Part shown: piece after piece, positions 1 to 11,129 of the stretch
How the letters are laid out: every line of letters begins with the position of its first letter
Position numbering within the stretch: the stretch's first letter is position 1
Origin: Lenzites betulinus
Lineage: Eukaryota; Basidiomycota; Agaricomycetes; Polyporales; Polyporaceae
NCBI GenBank assembly: GCA_022264855.1
Contig: JABYQU010000014.1
Location: 496,001-560,000 of the forward strand
Direction: 5' to 3'
Length of the DNA stretch: 64,000 bases
Position numbers and translations under genes: made by a program
Notes under the pieces: model-generated
Databases searched by the model: none
What the model was told of the DNA's origin: nothing
Seen by the model: only the letters and a program-made list of their open reading frames with translations

Positions 1-590
1 GTGATATTGCACCTGCGTCCTGTGCACCCACGTGTGGGGCACTTGACAAAGCAACGAAGGGAATATGTTCAGAGCCGCAGCCACTTCAAAGTGGCGGTAC
101 TGGGTGCCTTCCTTCGGAGATCGCTAGAGGTTGTTATAGGCGTCTGGTCCGTCGGTACAGTGCCCATCTGCCAAAGGGAGATAGTGGACATGGTGGGCGC
201 TGATGGCGGAGGATATTGTAAATTAGCACACGGGCTTCAAGGGAGCGCGGCTTCAACGCTGCTCTGCCACGTTTCCATGCCGCATTCTTACGACGGTTGG
301 GCTATCATACGCTAGAAGGTCAACAGTGTTCAGCACATGAAACACAGGACATCAAAATGCCACCACCTCGGTCGAGGCCGCATCAAGGAACTCTTGCCAC
401 TGGCCAGTGGCAGGTCAAAGCGGTGCTTCACGGTGATATTCCCAACAGAGCCTGGTGTTTGTTTGGCAAGAGCCTTGGATCCAAACAACGCCACGTGGAG
501 TCTCGCTGCTCCCTAACGTTACTCAACGGTACGATTCACTGCGTGAAGTCAAAAGTCGCCCACCCTTGCGATTTGTCTGTCTATGTTCAA
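1..590 (+). repeat. Dispersed upstream repeat R, copy 1 (cut by window edge)
   Basis: Nearly identical over about 310 bp to 24334-24650 (opposite strand), and more diverged copies lie at 14733-15300 and 27190-27410. The other three copies each sit directly upstream of, and divergent from, a gene of the TM family A-E. This copy is therefore expected to precede a minus-strand family member just outside the left edge. A frame of about 104 codons is open on the plus strand (1-315), but its start codon is not conserved among copies, so I do not call it a gene. Confidence 0.7.
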
Positions 591-1113
591 TAGTAGCTGT
601 GTATCCAGGGTTGGAGATATTCAATATACTGGTCCGGAGATGTTGATCTACGGGACATCTCCAGACCACATATCCAGACTAATCCACCTGGCTCCCTATT
701 CCTAATGTCAGAAGTATGCGACGTGGATATACAATGTCGCGCGCCCCCGCGATGTCCAATAGCCACATGCATATTTGATAGACGATATGGCATAGAATCA
801 AAACGATGTCATCATCGATTCCCTACGTCTTTCGAGTGCAACGCAGGATCTCGGGCGCCGATGATTCTTGCGATACAGCATCGCAATCAGGCGACTCCAC
901 GGGCAATGTCAAATCGTTCGGGCATGAGAGAGTTGTATACAACAGTTATTGCAACTTTCTAGGTGTAATAAATAGCGGTAGTTGCAACTTCGGTGGTTTA
1001 AGGCCAAATAGGCGCCGTTTGGCACAGCCACTGACGCGCGAGACGCGGGCGCCTATCTGCAGTTGCAGTCACAGCGAAGTGGGCGTCTATTGTAGTTGCA
1101 GCCACGAAAAGAA

Positions 1114-1198
1114 CACGCAGCGAGCGGAATTGAACACCGGACCTGCTGCAAAAGCCTAAGTAAGAGTGACACATGTAAACCACTCGGCCACACGGCTG
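1114..1198 (-). other. tRNA-like Pol III internal promoter, left arm
   Basis: This is the inverted copy of the tRNA-like segment at 1516-1600, with identical A- and B-box sequences on the minus strand. It points away from the element centre. Confidence 0.5.
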
Positions 1199-1515
1199 TA
1201 CAAATGCTACGGTTGCCCACGGTTGTAGTTCAAATACATTTCCCCAGCTACTAATGGCACCCCAAGTTACTCCAAGTCCTCACGCAGCGCCAAGCTTCAG
1301 CAAGATGTCAGATTCCAGTGATAGAAATGGACCACTCAGCCACAGAACTGTACACACTATAGGAGTATATATAGTACTAGTGTTCATCCATTCCTTTGGC
1401 TACTAACAGCATTATAAGTCCTTATGCAGCACCAAGATCCGGTAAGGACTTGGAGTACCATTAGTAGCTGAGAAAATGTATTTGGACTAGTACGTGGGCA
1501 ACCATAGCATTTGTA

Positions 1516-1600
1516 CAGCCGTGTGGCCGAGTGGTTTACATGTGTCACTCTTACTTAGGCTTTTGCAGCAGGTCCGGTGTTCAATTCCGCTCGCTGCGTG
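1516..1600 (+). other. tRNA-like Pol III internal promoter, right arm
   Basis: TGGCCGAGTGG (1524-1534) fits an A box of Ser/Leu-type tRNAs and GTTCAATTCC (1579-1588) fits a B box, with spacing normal for a tRNA. The acceptor and T stems do not pair well, so this is a tRNA-derived relic rather than a working tRNA. Confidence 0.5.
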
Positions 1601-2410
1601 TTCTTTTCGTGGCTGCAACTACAATAGACGCCCACTTCGCTGTGACTGCAACTGCAGATAGGCGCCCGCGTCTCGCGCGTCAGTGGCTGTGCCAAACGGC
1701 GCCTATTTGGCCTTAAACCACCGAAGTTGCAACTACCGCTATTTATTACACCTAGAAAGTTGCAATAACTGTTGTATACTCTACCATGAGATGCCGCGGA
1801 GGACCTCGAATCGTACGAGATTACGATGTCATGGGTGATTTTCAATCGTACGAGTGCGCGATCCGGACTCAAGAGGTAAATATTTGGCATCCCTGCCAGA
1901 GCACGGTGAGAGGACACTTAGCGGTGATACTAGGGAATGTATCATAGAACGAAACTGTGGGCATGTCGGCGAAGGTGGGGAACTACTGTAAAATATGTAG
2001 TCTGAGCCAAGAAGAGCGAAATACTAGACGAGAACTTCGCAAAGCCCATAGGGAGATAGAACCCGGCGGTGTGGATGTAGTAGTAAGCCCGGTTGACTGG
2101 TTGCGTATGCTGACAGTGCATTGGAGTCAAGCCTGGCAAAATGTTTAGTACATGCATGACAGATAGGCACAGACGTGACGGCAAGAAGGTACACATACAA
2201 GAACTTGAACAGCGGACCAATAGCAGACGACTAGAATACTGTATGCTTCGAAGTAGGTGGTGAGCACGACATATGCATACCCTGGCTCGCCGAGATACGG
2301 GCTGCGGGCTGGCGCACACCATTTTCCGTATCTCTGCCAAGACGTGTGCCTTCCCGAGGAGCGGAGGGTGACGCAAGTTTCATGCCATGCTGCAGCATTG
2401 GCCCTACCCA

Positions 2411-2419
2411 TATATAAAG
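2411..2419 (+). promoter_or_regulatory. TATA box of the accessory gene at 2503
   Basis: TATATAAAG lies about 90 bp upstream of the ATG at 2503, a usual TATA-to-ATG distance for a fungal gene. Confidence 0.5.
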
Positions 2420-2502
2420 GATATCTGTTAGCATTGAAGCAGACGACTACATCCCACACTCATACACTCACCTTCTCAAACGTCACAACAAGTTCTTACG
2501 CC

Positions 2503-4878
2503 ATGTCTCAAGTGCCCAGCAATCAGCTACCGACACAGCCCGCTGCTGCGACACCGCCGATGGCTCTTTCCGGAGACGGCACCGTCAGCCATGCTAGCCT
2601 GTATACTGGGAGCAACTCTGTAAGTACTAGCAATGCATCAGTACGCTATCTTTATCCAGCGCGCAGCAAAACGAACCGACTTATCGTCTTATAGCAGGGC
2701 CAGGGTCCATCGGGGTTAGGGGCCGCTGCACCGTTGAACTCAGGTGTATACCAGTGGCCGCCGGGTGACGGAGCGTTCACCGATCTCCCCCCTGCCATGG
2801 TAGCTGCACTTCTTGGGAGGTTGGGGAAGGACACGGACAATTCGACGCACCTGGGAGGCTTGGGTCATGTATCCCCGGGAACGACACCCGGTCCAATGGG
2901 TCCATACATCTGGCCGGGAGTGAGTACAGCAGCGAGCATGATAGGAGATGGTGAGTGCAGTCAAATCTGAACGTTGGTATCATATTACTTATGGCCAGGC
3001 TCAGGTCGCGGTGCCACAGCTGCTGCATCCGCATCCAACTATGCCGGACGGCCGTTCCAGGGCACTTTTCCGCAGGATATGCGCTATTATAACATGCTGG
3101 GCCCTGCGATTTCAAATGCGTCGCAGCTCTTCGGAGGCAGTGGTATGCCGGGAAACATGCATCCGCTGGGCCAACTTCCTACATCCGCTGGAAGTGGTAT
3201 AAGTGAGCGCAGCTACATTCACGATGCTAGATGGTACAGCTTACCACGACATATCCTGCAGATCACATCATACAAGGTAACGGTCAAGGCACCGTCCTGC
3301 CTACAACGGTGTCTGCCATCGACCCCATGCTTCGAGCAAATGCTCAGCCTGATGGTATCGGGGCTACGGCGATGTCAGGCTCAGGCAACACTGATATGCT
3401 ACTCGATGGGTCTCAAATCCCTGAGATGATCAAGGCGCAAATCCGAGACGCGGTACGGGAGGCACTGTCTGACATGAACGGTGGTAAGGTATCGCGGAAG
3501 ACCCCAGATATAGTCAAAGTCAGCCGTCCAAGTTACTTCAAAGTTGCGATGCATGGCACTAACCTCAGGCTCTCACATTGTAGAAAGCAGTACAGAACGA
3601 TGTGCGCTTCCTGATGGGAGTTCGTGAGAAGGCGTACAGCACTCGTGGGGGAAGAAAGCGCGCTTACATCCTCCCGGAACCGCTTGAGCCTGGTGCATCA
3701 CCCCGTACCAGCGGCGATGGCACCCGCCTGTTCAACCCCGACTGGTCACTGGATGTTGACAAAGGAGTCAACGGTGAGCTAGTCGACGCTGCAGTAGCAC
3801 TGGTGCTGCACAAAGCCGGTAAGCCCTAGACCAGTTCAGCTACTACCGCTTCAACCTCGTCCTCGACTCACTATCTGACGTAGATGCTCACAAGATCCCG
3901 CCTGCACTCACAACCGACCCCGAGCTGATACGCACAGCAGCAGTAACCTATATCCAAGGGTTGAAGCGTCAGTATCTGTCGGAACATGATGAAGAAGCTG
4001 CTCGAAAGCGGCAGAAGAAGCTTGGCGTGGACAAGCATCATGCACGTCGTCATCGTGTATGTAGATTAAATTTTGTGCTGTTGCATCGTCTGCTGATATC
4101 TTCCTGTGCAGAAAGCAGACTGGCTGCGCATCGGGATTGAGGCATTCCGGAAGGCGTTCGGGGACGATAACACATCTGGGGTCGAGGATCTCATCCATAC
4201 TCCATGGCAGAGTGATGAGTATAGCTCAGACGGAGAAGCAGACCACGAAGACCGTGAATTACAGCGCCATGCTGCACAGGCTGGGGAATCCGCACTCGAG
4301 GTGCGCAGCCTCTTATGGCGCTCGCAAAAGGTACGTGAATATGTCAGCGCTATGTAGCGTGCTCTAGATGTTGATATAACACTTAGCTGGTGACGTTGTA
4401 CATTGTACTGTCCGTGTTCGCGCGATTCCAGCGCGATCACAAGGACGTTGCACATATCGACCCTGCTGTCGACCAAAATGGGGGGGAGATCTCAGATCCA
4501 GAGGTTCTCGACGCCGCACGTAAGGCATACCTCGCTGAGGTTATAAAGGCCGCAAAGGAATGGCGCACAATCTACGCTAATGGCTGGCAGCACCATGGAC
4601 GCTTCCGTGGGCCTGCTGCGAACTCCCGCAACGAGCCGCGTCCTGACAAGAAACACACTATCTTCCAGCAATGCTTTAGTCGTAAGTGGGCGAAGCAAAG
4701 TCCTGAGCACGCACGTCTGTATGCGAAGGCACTAGAGGCACCTCCGGCATTCACTGTGCTCGACTTGGAGATCCCAGAGGACCTCGTACCAAAGGATGAC
4801 CTTGTCTGGCTTAACAGTTGGATGGAGGCTGACTCCGAGGAGTCCGAGACGGAGTCACTTGATGGGGATAGCGAGTAA
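2503..4878 (+). CDS. Accessory gene next to Tnp2-like transposase, unknown function
   Basis: I do not recognise the product. Exons joined by canonical introns of about 50 bp give a protein with a long Gly/Ser/Pro/Ala-rich N-terminal half, then a short charged helix (about 3424-3485), and then a conserved-looking C-terminal half. Readable C-terminal blocks include KADWLRIGIEAFRKAF (from about 4111), WRTIYANGWQHHGRFRG (about 4561) and an acidic tail ending at the stop at 4878. A Lys/Arg-rich stretch near 3980-4050 could bind nucleic acid or act as a nuclear signal. It converges with the Tnp2-like transposase, 0.5 kb from it. Tnp2/CACTA-type elements often carry a second DNA-binding protein, so a TnpA-like role is a reasonable inference, not shown by homology here. 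A host gene beside the element is the alternative. Confidence 0.6.
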
Positions 4879-5371
4879 CGCCAACGGTGAGCTTTTCGCT
4901 GCTGAACACTGGTACTGAACTGACATACCGGCTTATCAGAAACAAGGGGGAAGTGATGCATGCTAGGTCCAGGGTAACCAAACAGCGGGAAGGAGAGCGT
5001 TGTACGCCAGAGGGCAGTTGTGCAGAGACATACTAGTTCTATAGCATGTCATCCAATCGAGAGTCAAGTCCGTGCACCGCATACATTCACTAGAGCGCTG
5101 TACACGATCACTATGTAAGAACTGCCGCAGGCTATAAGGGATCGTAAGCATGCAATCATTTAATGCAAACACGTATCATGCAGTCACGTACAGAACGATG
5201 GAGTGGTAGCGTGATGCAAGTCTTGTGACCATGCAGATTGACTGTGTGCCGAGCGACTGGAGCAAGAAGATCAGACAGTGCAACAACAGAACTTGGAGAC
5301 GGTCCAGTGGAAGGGTTCAGGAAGACTTCGGGCTCCCAGGCTTGTAAGGAGAATGCTCGGTAGCTGGGAAA

Positions 5372-8300
5372 TCAATCAGTGCTCAATACCAGATCGGAGG
5401 ACTTGTGCGACACGTACATATCTTGCCAAGGGGTCCCTTCGAAAGACTGCAACGATGGCTTGAGCCACCGTACATAAGCGAAAAGTTCCTGGGCGCCATC
5501 TGCTTGATGGGAGTATAGGACGATATGCTCGATTTCCCCAATCCAAGTCTGACCTGCGCCAGAGACTCGTGCAAGGACCATGGAGTCGACTGGGGTGGGA
5601 GCACGAGACGATGCTTGATACCTGTGACCACCAACGATGACGTAGTCAAATACTGTTGCAATGTTCGTAAGCAGCGTGCTCGACGTATCATTTGGGATAG
5701 CAATGTCGGAGTGGTACAGCTGAAGCGGGTTGCGTGCCTTCATATATGCAAGGAAGGCGAAGTAGACATCCACTGGTAAGTTCTCCGTAGCTGAGCGAGG
5801 ACTGAATGACAATGGTATAGAATCTATGAAGCGTATTAATATTATATTCACGCTGTATGTATCATGTAGCCGGTGACGCACCATCTTCATACTCAGCATC
5901 GAGTTCATCCGCAAGCTGCTGGAGGGTCCCACGGTGGTCAGATGTTGCGTCCATCATCAATCGCGAGGCTGCCTTATAGCTCTCACGATCGGTATGCTGC
6001 ACACCTTCGGTCAGCTGCAAAGCAAACGAATCGGGTGTAGGTCAGTATTGGTTCCGTGGTCTTTGCAAGAACGACGGGCATACCATGCTATGAAGCTGCG
6101 CTGAACGGTGGAATTCACGGAAGAACGTCCCCTCTATCTCGCCTCCCTCGTGGTTGTTGGTATGATACCCCTTCAAAATCTTATTAAGCCGTTCGAAGAC
6201 GAATGTCCAGAAGCCACGTAGGGGACCGTAATCAAGCACAAAGTCTGCAGTATGTGTTGCATAGTGATGATTAGGACGAATCGTCTCAGGTCCATAGAGC
6301 TACTAGCTTATCAGAACATGTACATGATTTGTTAGACAGTGACGACGTACCTCCATGAGCTCACTGCAATATGAACGTATGAGGCGATCGGCTTCGCATA
6401 GCTGGGTCTCACTTATACTGTCCGATAGAAAGAGCTGCACGGCGGTGCATAGCTTGAAGAAGTTGCTGAGATCTCGCGGGTGCAGCTGCGATGCGCGTGT
6501 GCTTTCTTCGCTGTCGTCATCCAACCAAGCATCATCGCCATCGTCTTCATGAGCACCGGCATCGTCCGGCTCAAGAACCATGTCCTGGTGCATAGAATGA
6601 ACGTCATTAAAACCACTATGATGTATGCAACAGATAGCTCACCTTGCCTTTCTCAGTTGGTCGACGCACACGGGTTGAACGCCGAGTTGTCTGCGACAGA
6701 ACGTATGAGTTATCATGAGATACTGGACACATGGGGCTATGTACCTCAGAGCTGCTAGACACCTTCGGGTTTTGCTTGGAGGTCGCGGTGCTTTGGCGCT
6801 TCTTGCGCTTCGCGAGCTGCTGAGCCTTCCGAGACGCCAAGACTTTCTGAATACTAGCACGACGCTGTGCAAGAAATGCGTCCTCCTGTGCAGCATCGCT
6901 GACACTGAATGCTTGATTCCATAGCTCTGGCAGCTGATGGATACATCAGTATACAAGTAGAGTCCGCCGCCACAGCACGTACCGCTAGCAGAGCCACTGT
7001 AGTCGCTAAGTTGAGCCATTGGTCTGCAGTTAAAGATCCTCCTGCGGGCTCGCCAACCAATCGGGGGAGACGACCAAGCTTTGAGGGTAGGTTGAGCTAC
7101 AAGCCAAGGACAGTGGATCAGTATGGGTACAAGAACGAAGTCCCTCGAAGGCCAGTACTCGCTTACCTTGTCCAGAATCTCATGCAGGCGTCGAATCTCC
7201 TTCGTCTTGCGAAAAATCTTAAGCTGAACCCAAATGTGGTAGAAGTGCGTTTTGACAACACCTGTGATCATGTTAGCACTGAGCAGCTCCTACAACCAAT
7301 AGCGAGCAAACATACCAAGAAATAGATTATGCATCGGATCAACAACCACCATGCGACACATATCAAAATACGGAAGTCGCGCAAGCTCAGACCAGCGTGT
7401 AGCGTAGGCGGTTGCATACGTATCCTTCGCATTCTTGGTGGGGCATGCTCGGTACTCATCCATCATCCGGCGGTGGTGCGCATCCGTGCGCGTGGTGAAG
7501 CCTTAATCCAATTGTTATGAATGATCTGACTGGGACGATCTACATGTCCACTCACCTCCACGGGCAAATGCGGCGGCTGTTGCTTTGAGACCTTGGGTGA
7601 TCCAGTCCCGTGTACAAAAGAATGTATGTGCATGCGAGCCGAATCCACCTATCTTGTGAGCGGCGGGCTTGTCGCAAAACACCCCGATAAGCGCTACTCG
7701 CACCCGTCGTCCTTGGGGATTGCGGTATGTTGGTAGGACTACTCCAACGTGCCATAGACGTATCAGCTCATTTACCAGTACCCGCAAGTAGCGCTGGGTC
7801 TGATCTGGGTCTGTTTCCCTTGGCCCAGGTATGATCATGCTGAGCAAAAGGTTTGATGCACGGTACCTTGCCATGACCACGACACGAGGTCAATAATGGA
7901 TCTCCATGCGATGGGAGACTACTAGAGTACTCACCGTAGATAGGGGGGCAGATTGACTATGTTGAATGACATAGGACACGACGTGTACGACGCCGTGATT
8001 TGGCTACGCAGATAGGAAAACCTAAACACAAGAGAATATTGGATATAGATCGATCATATCTGAAGGGATGTGCTTACCAGTCCACACCCAGTGCAAAACC
8101 TAGTCTGATCTCATCGTCGGGGTCCTCGGGTAAGTCGCGACGGAAGAAGGGCAGGCCATCAGGCCCAAGAATGACCTTGCTGATCTGACCGTCGAAGAAG
8201 TCGGATAGCCATCCAGTGACTCGGGAACGGCGACGCCAGGATGACATCGCGTCTTCCATCCCCGGCTGCAGCAGTATATCCGCCAGCTGCTCCGTGATGG

Positions 8301-9588
8301 TCTTGGCCGGTGTCGAAAGATATGCCTTCGGAAGCTGCTTGCCCTTGCGCCGGCGCTTCCATTGGCCCTTCGCAGGAATAGGACTCTCGAGCTTGAACAG
8401 CGGATGTTTGCACACCGAGCACCGTGAATTCACGTTGGCTGTGACGCTTTCAGGATGTGGCTCAAGACATTGAGGACATGTAGGATAGAGTCGGATGTGA
8501 GGATCGAGACGGAGAGCAGAGATGCAGCCATGGAGAGAGGAACGGAGTTGAGGAACAAGATGTGCCTGGCCAGCTTCAGCGAGGATGAAACCAATCACGG
8601 TGAGGATCACGTCGCAGAACCGGTAGGGAAGGTGGGCGCATAGGTGAAGCCATGCTGTCAACATCATCGCAAGCACGACTGATGGGTGTGCGCTATGCCA
8701 GACAGACCACCGTGCAGCCGCAAGGAAGCTCAGCGGGATAGAAAAAGGATCGGGGTCGTCCACATGCGCCATTGCATCGGCATTCAAGGGAATTGGAGAG
8801 GTTGCCAGGTTCTCAGCCGCTACTGTGACTCCCGAGCCCGAGGTGGAGGCCGTAAACAGAGTCGCCAAGGGAGTCTGGGCCGCAGGAGGGCCATCGTCAG
8901 GCTGCTCCTGGTCAACATCGCAATCGACCCAGTCGTCGTCACCGATAGGTTCTGGCTCGTCGTCTATGCAACGTCAGCAACTGTCTATACGATGCATAAT
9001 ACAGCACGTACATGTTGAGCTCCCGACCAGTGAGATTCCATTGTATGCTGGGTCGTCGAAGACTGCATCCTGCAGTGAGTCAGAAGGGCTTGTATGACCA
9101 GACAGTGGGGACACAAAGAGAGACGACGCCAGCACATCATGAGATGGGGGAGGGTGAGAAACGGGCGTGCGAAGGAAGAACGCCCACAGAGCCTGCGTTA
9201 CCGCGGGAAAAGATGTCCCTGCGATATTCTGGGCTTCGTCCTGGATGCTATCAGCATGACGCCTGTATCGTAGACCAAGCTTCGCTCTCACCTGGCCCAG
9301 AGAGTCCGTGCTTGGCCCTTGGCTGCCGCTCCCACTTGCTGCTGGAGCTTCCATCCGGGGTGCACGTACACCTGCCACCGCCTTGATACGCGAGGAGCCT
9401 GACCGGCGGCGTGCAGCTTTATGAGCATCATGCAGGTCTTTCAGCTTGGCGTAACCCTTGTTAGATGCCCGGCGTCGCTCCTGAGCATAGTGCCCGTCGC
9501 ATGTAGATCGCGCTGTGAAGGCGCCCTTGCACCTTGAGCAATGGCATACTATAAGGTCGCCCTGTAGGTCAGAGTCCAACGTGAGCAT
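5372..9588 (-). CDS. Tnp2-like (CACTA-superfamily) transposase, element 1
   Basis: This multi-exon transposase is recognisable along its length. The N terminus has a Cys/His motif (CHCSRCKGAFTARSTCDGHY, near 9520-9545). A second zinc-ribbon-like part has CPQCLEPHPES and CSVCKHPLFK (about 8410-8480). The conserved core reads FFDGQISKVILGPDGLPFF (about 8130-8200), then IIPGPRETDPDQTQ and CDKPAAHKIGGFGSH (7650-7830), then VVVDPMHNLFLG (about 7320-7355). The C-terminal part has a DUF4218-like segment (YGPLRGFWTFVFERLN, about 6185-6235) and a final VIVGGHRYQASS block (about 5610-5650). I saw no stop or frameshift that introns could not explain, but exon joins are by eye. It should cut and paste its element. 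I could not find the terminal repeats of this element. The exact 3' end near 5372 is uncertain. Confidence 0.8.
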
Positions 9589-9599
9589 TCACTGTGCTG

Positions 9600-10236
9600 A
9601 TGTCTGAATGGACGGAGCTCACGCGAGCCATAGCATATGAGCGTATGCCTGCGCGCAGTATGGACTTGGAGTACCGGAGACTCGGATCTACACAGCACCA
9701 AGTAGTATGTTCAATGGGGGGAGACCGAGGCTGAGCACTGAGCGCGAGCACTGCCATTTCCGCCTTTATACCTGCTCGACAACTAATCTTTCTCGCCACG
9801 ATGTGCTCGACTGCTCATCTCCAGGTAAATCGCACACTGTGCGCCGTCGATTCGGACAGCATCTAGCGCTGAACAGTCCCGGAGAACCCATTGGGAGCGC
9901 GCCAGGCTAGGGCAGGCTTAAGCAATCACCGTGCATGCGTACACAGGCAGATTGTATCCTCAGAGATGCTGATGTACAACTAAAGGTTATCACGGGCGGG
10001 AAGGCAACCCACTCGGTCGGTCGGGCGCGGTGCTCATCTTGCCAGGCGCCTTCATACCTCCACCACTTGTAACCCTCATGTAACCTCACACACTGCTCTG
10101 CAAAACGATTTTTTTGCATAGAACGGTAGCACAGCACCCACAGAACTCTACCAAACCTTCAGCTTTCCTTGCTAATTTATGCCTCAAAAGCTAGACCAGA
10201 ACTCGTACCAGGCGCCCGAGGTACCAGCACAGGCGC
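9600..10236. other. Non-coding stretch between transposase and accessory gene
   Basis: Apart from the TATA box at 9764-9771 I see no coding pattern, repeat or RNA here. Confidence 0.4.
9764..9771 (-). promoter_or_regulatory. TATA box of the element 1 transposase
   Basis: The minus strand reads TATAAAGG about 180 bp upstream of the ATG at 9588. Confidence 0.4.
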
Positions 10237-11105
10237 CTATGGGTTAACTGCTCGCCTATCCTGTTCATGTCCTCCCAGCATGTCCGTTACGCCGATGATA
10301 CCCCCAGCCGCTATCCCATCTTTGTGCTCCAACGATAGCGCCTCCATGGCGGCAACCAATTGAATAGCAGACCGACGTGGACGAGGTCGCGGACGAGGTC
10401 GCGAAGGGGAAGGTAGGACCCGGGTTCGCATATTGCAGACTTCCTGCAAACAACGAGACATTAGAAAAAGCGCTGAGCTCATCTATTGTATACACACCTT
10501 GATACGCCAAGTATACTCGAAGATCTCAGCCCACATTCTTGCACGAGGTAGGAGCCCGGGGGTAGTCAGTAGCCGTATCACAAAGAGCTCCAGCCAACGA
10601 TAGGTTCGGAATGCGTGTCCTGTGTGGCTAGGAACATCGCGCAGGAGGGCCAGCCATGTCGGGGCGTCTTCAGCATGCTCGCCTCCTTTGTACTTGTCCA
10701 GCTCGACCTTGAACGGGGTCATGAACATGATAGGCTCGAGTTTCATGAGTAGACAATAGGTAGTTGCGTCCTGGAAGTCCCCTTCGACCGCACCCTGTTT
10801 GATATTAGTTTAGAACATATAGCCAAACAAAAGAGACGCACCGCGACCTCTTCGATCACGAGCTTGATCGTGATGTTCTCCAGCCGCTCAACCCCCTCTA
10901 AGACATCGAGACCTAGAGTCTCATCCCCCAGCAGTGCTGCTGCGAAGCGTTCAGCGGGAGCGGTCGGCTCGCGGGCGGGAGGGCGTTTGGCGAGAAGATC
11001 ACGAGGGCGGATATGACCCACTCCAGCAGGACGTCTGTGGGCCCTAGAAAAGAGCTGGCGTTCAAAGTCGAATGTGTGGGAGGTGGACCTTGGCGAGCGG
11101 GGCAT
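10237..11105 (-). CDS. Hypothetical protein beside Tnp2-like element
   Basis: Three exons give about 250 residues. The start is the ATG at 11105. The first exon (to about 10855) ends in IKLVIEEVA, the second covers about 10500-10800 and holds WLALLRDVPSH and YRWLELFVIRLLTTPG, and the third starts with EVCNMRTRVLP and ends at the stop at 10237. The last exon contains an alternating Pro-Arg run (PRPRPRPRR), a low-complexity basic patch that may bind nucleic acid. I do not recognise the family. It is on the same strand as the transposase upstream of it and may belong to the same element or to the host. Confidence 0.5.
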
Positions 11106-11129
11106 ACTGAGCACTAGGAAGAGGCGCAA

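Larger units (their letters stand above)
935..1779. mobile_element. Foldback/MITE-like palindrome with tRNA-like heads
   Basis: The outer ~265 bp of each side (935-1200 and about 1515-1779) are essentially perfect inverted repeats, ending in GTATACAACAG and CTGTTGTATAC. The inner parts (to about 1300 and from about 1385) are more diverged inverted copies. The ends sit in TATA, which may be a 2-4 bp target duplication, although GTATAC is itself palindromic. Each arm contains tRNA-like A and B boxes with the heads facing the centre. No transposase is encoded, so this is a non-autonomous element or a head-to-head pair of tRNA-derived SINEs. The 61-codon frames seen in both arms are a by-product of the repeat. 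Confidence 0.75.

Noticed and set aside
600..690. Imperfect inverted repeat GGTCCGGAGATGT / ACATCTCCAGACC
   Set aside because: Short, with no duplication at its borders; could be chance or an old element end. It does not match any other terminal repeat in the window.
998..1716. Identical 61-codon frames on opposite strands
   Set aside because: They are the two arms of the palindrome at 935-1779, without coding features.
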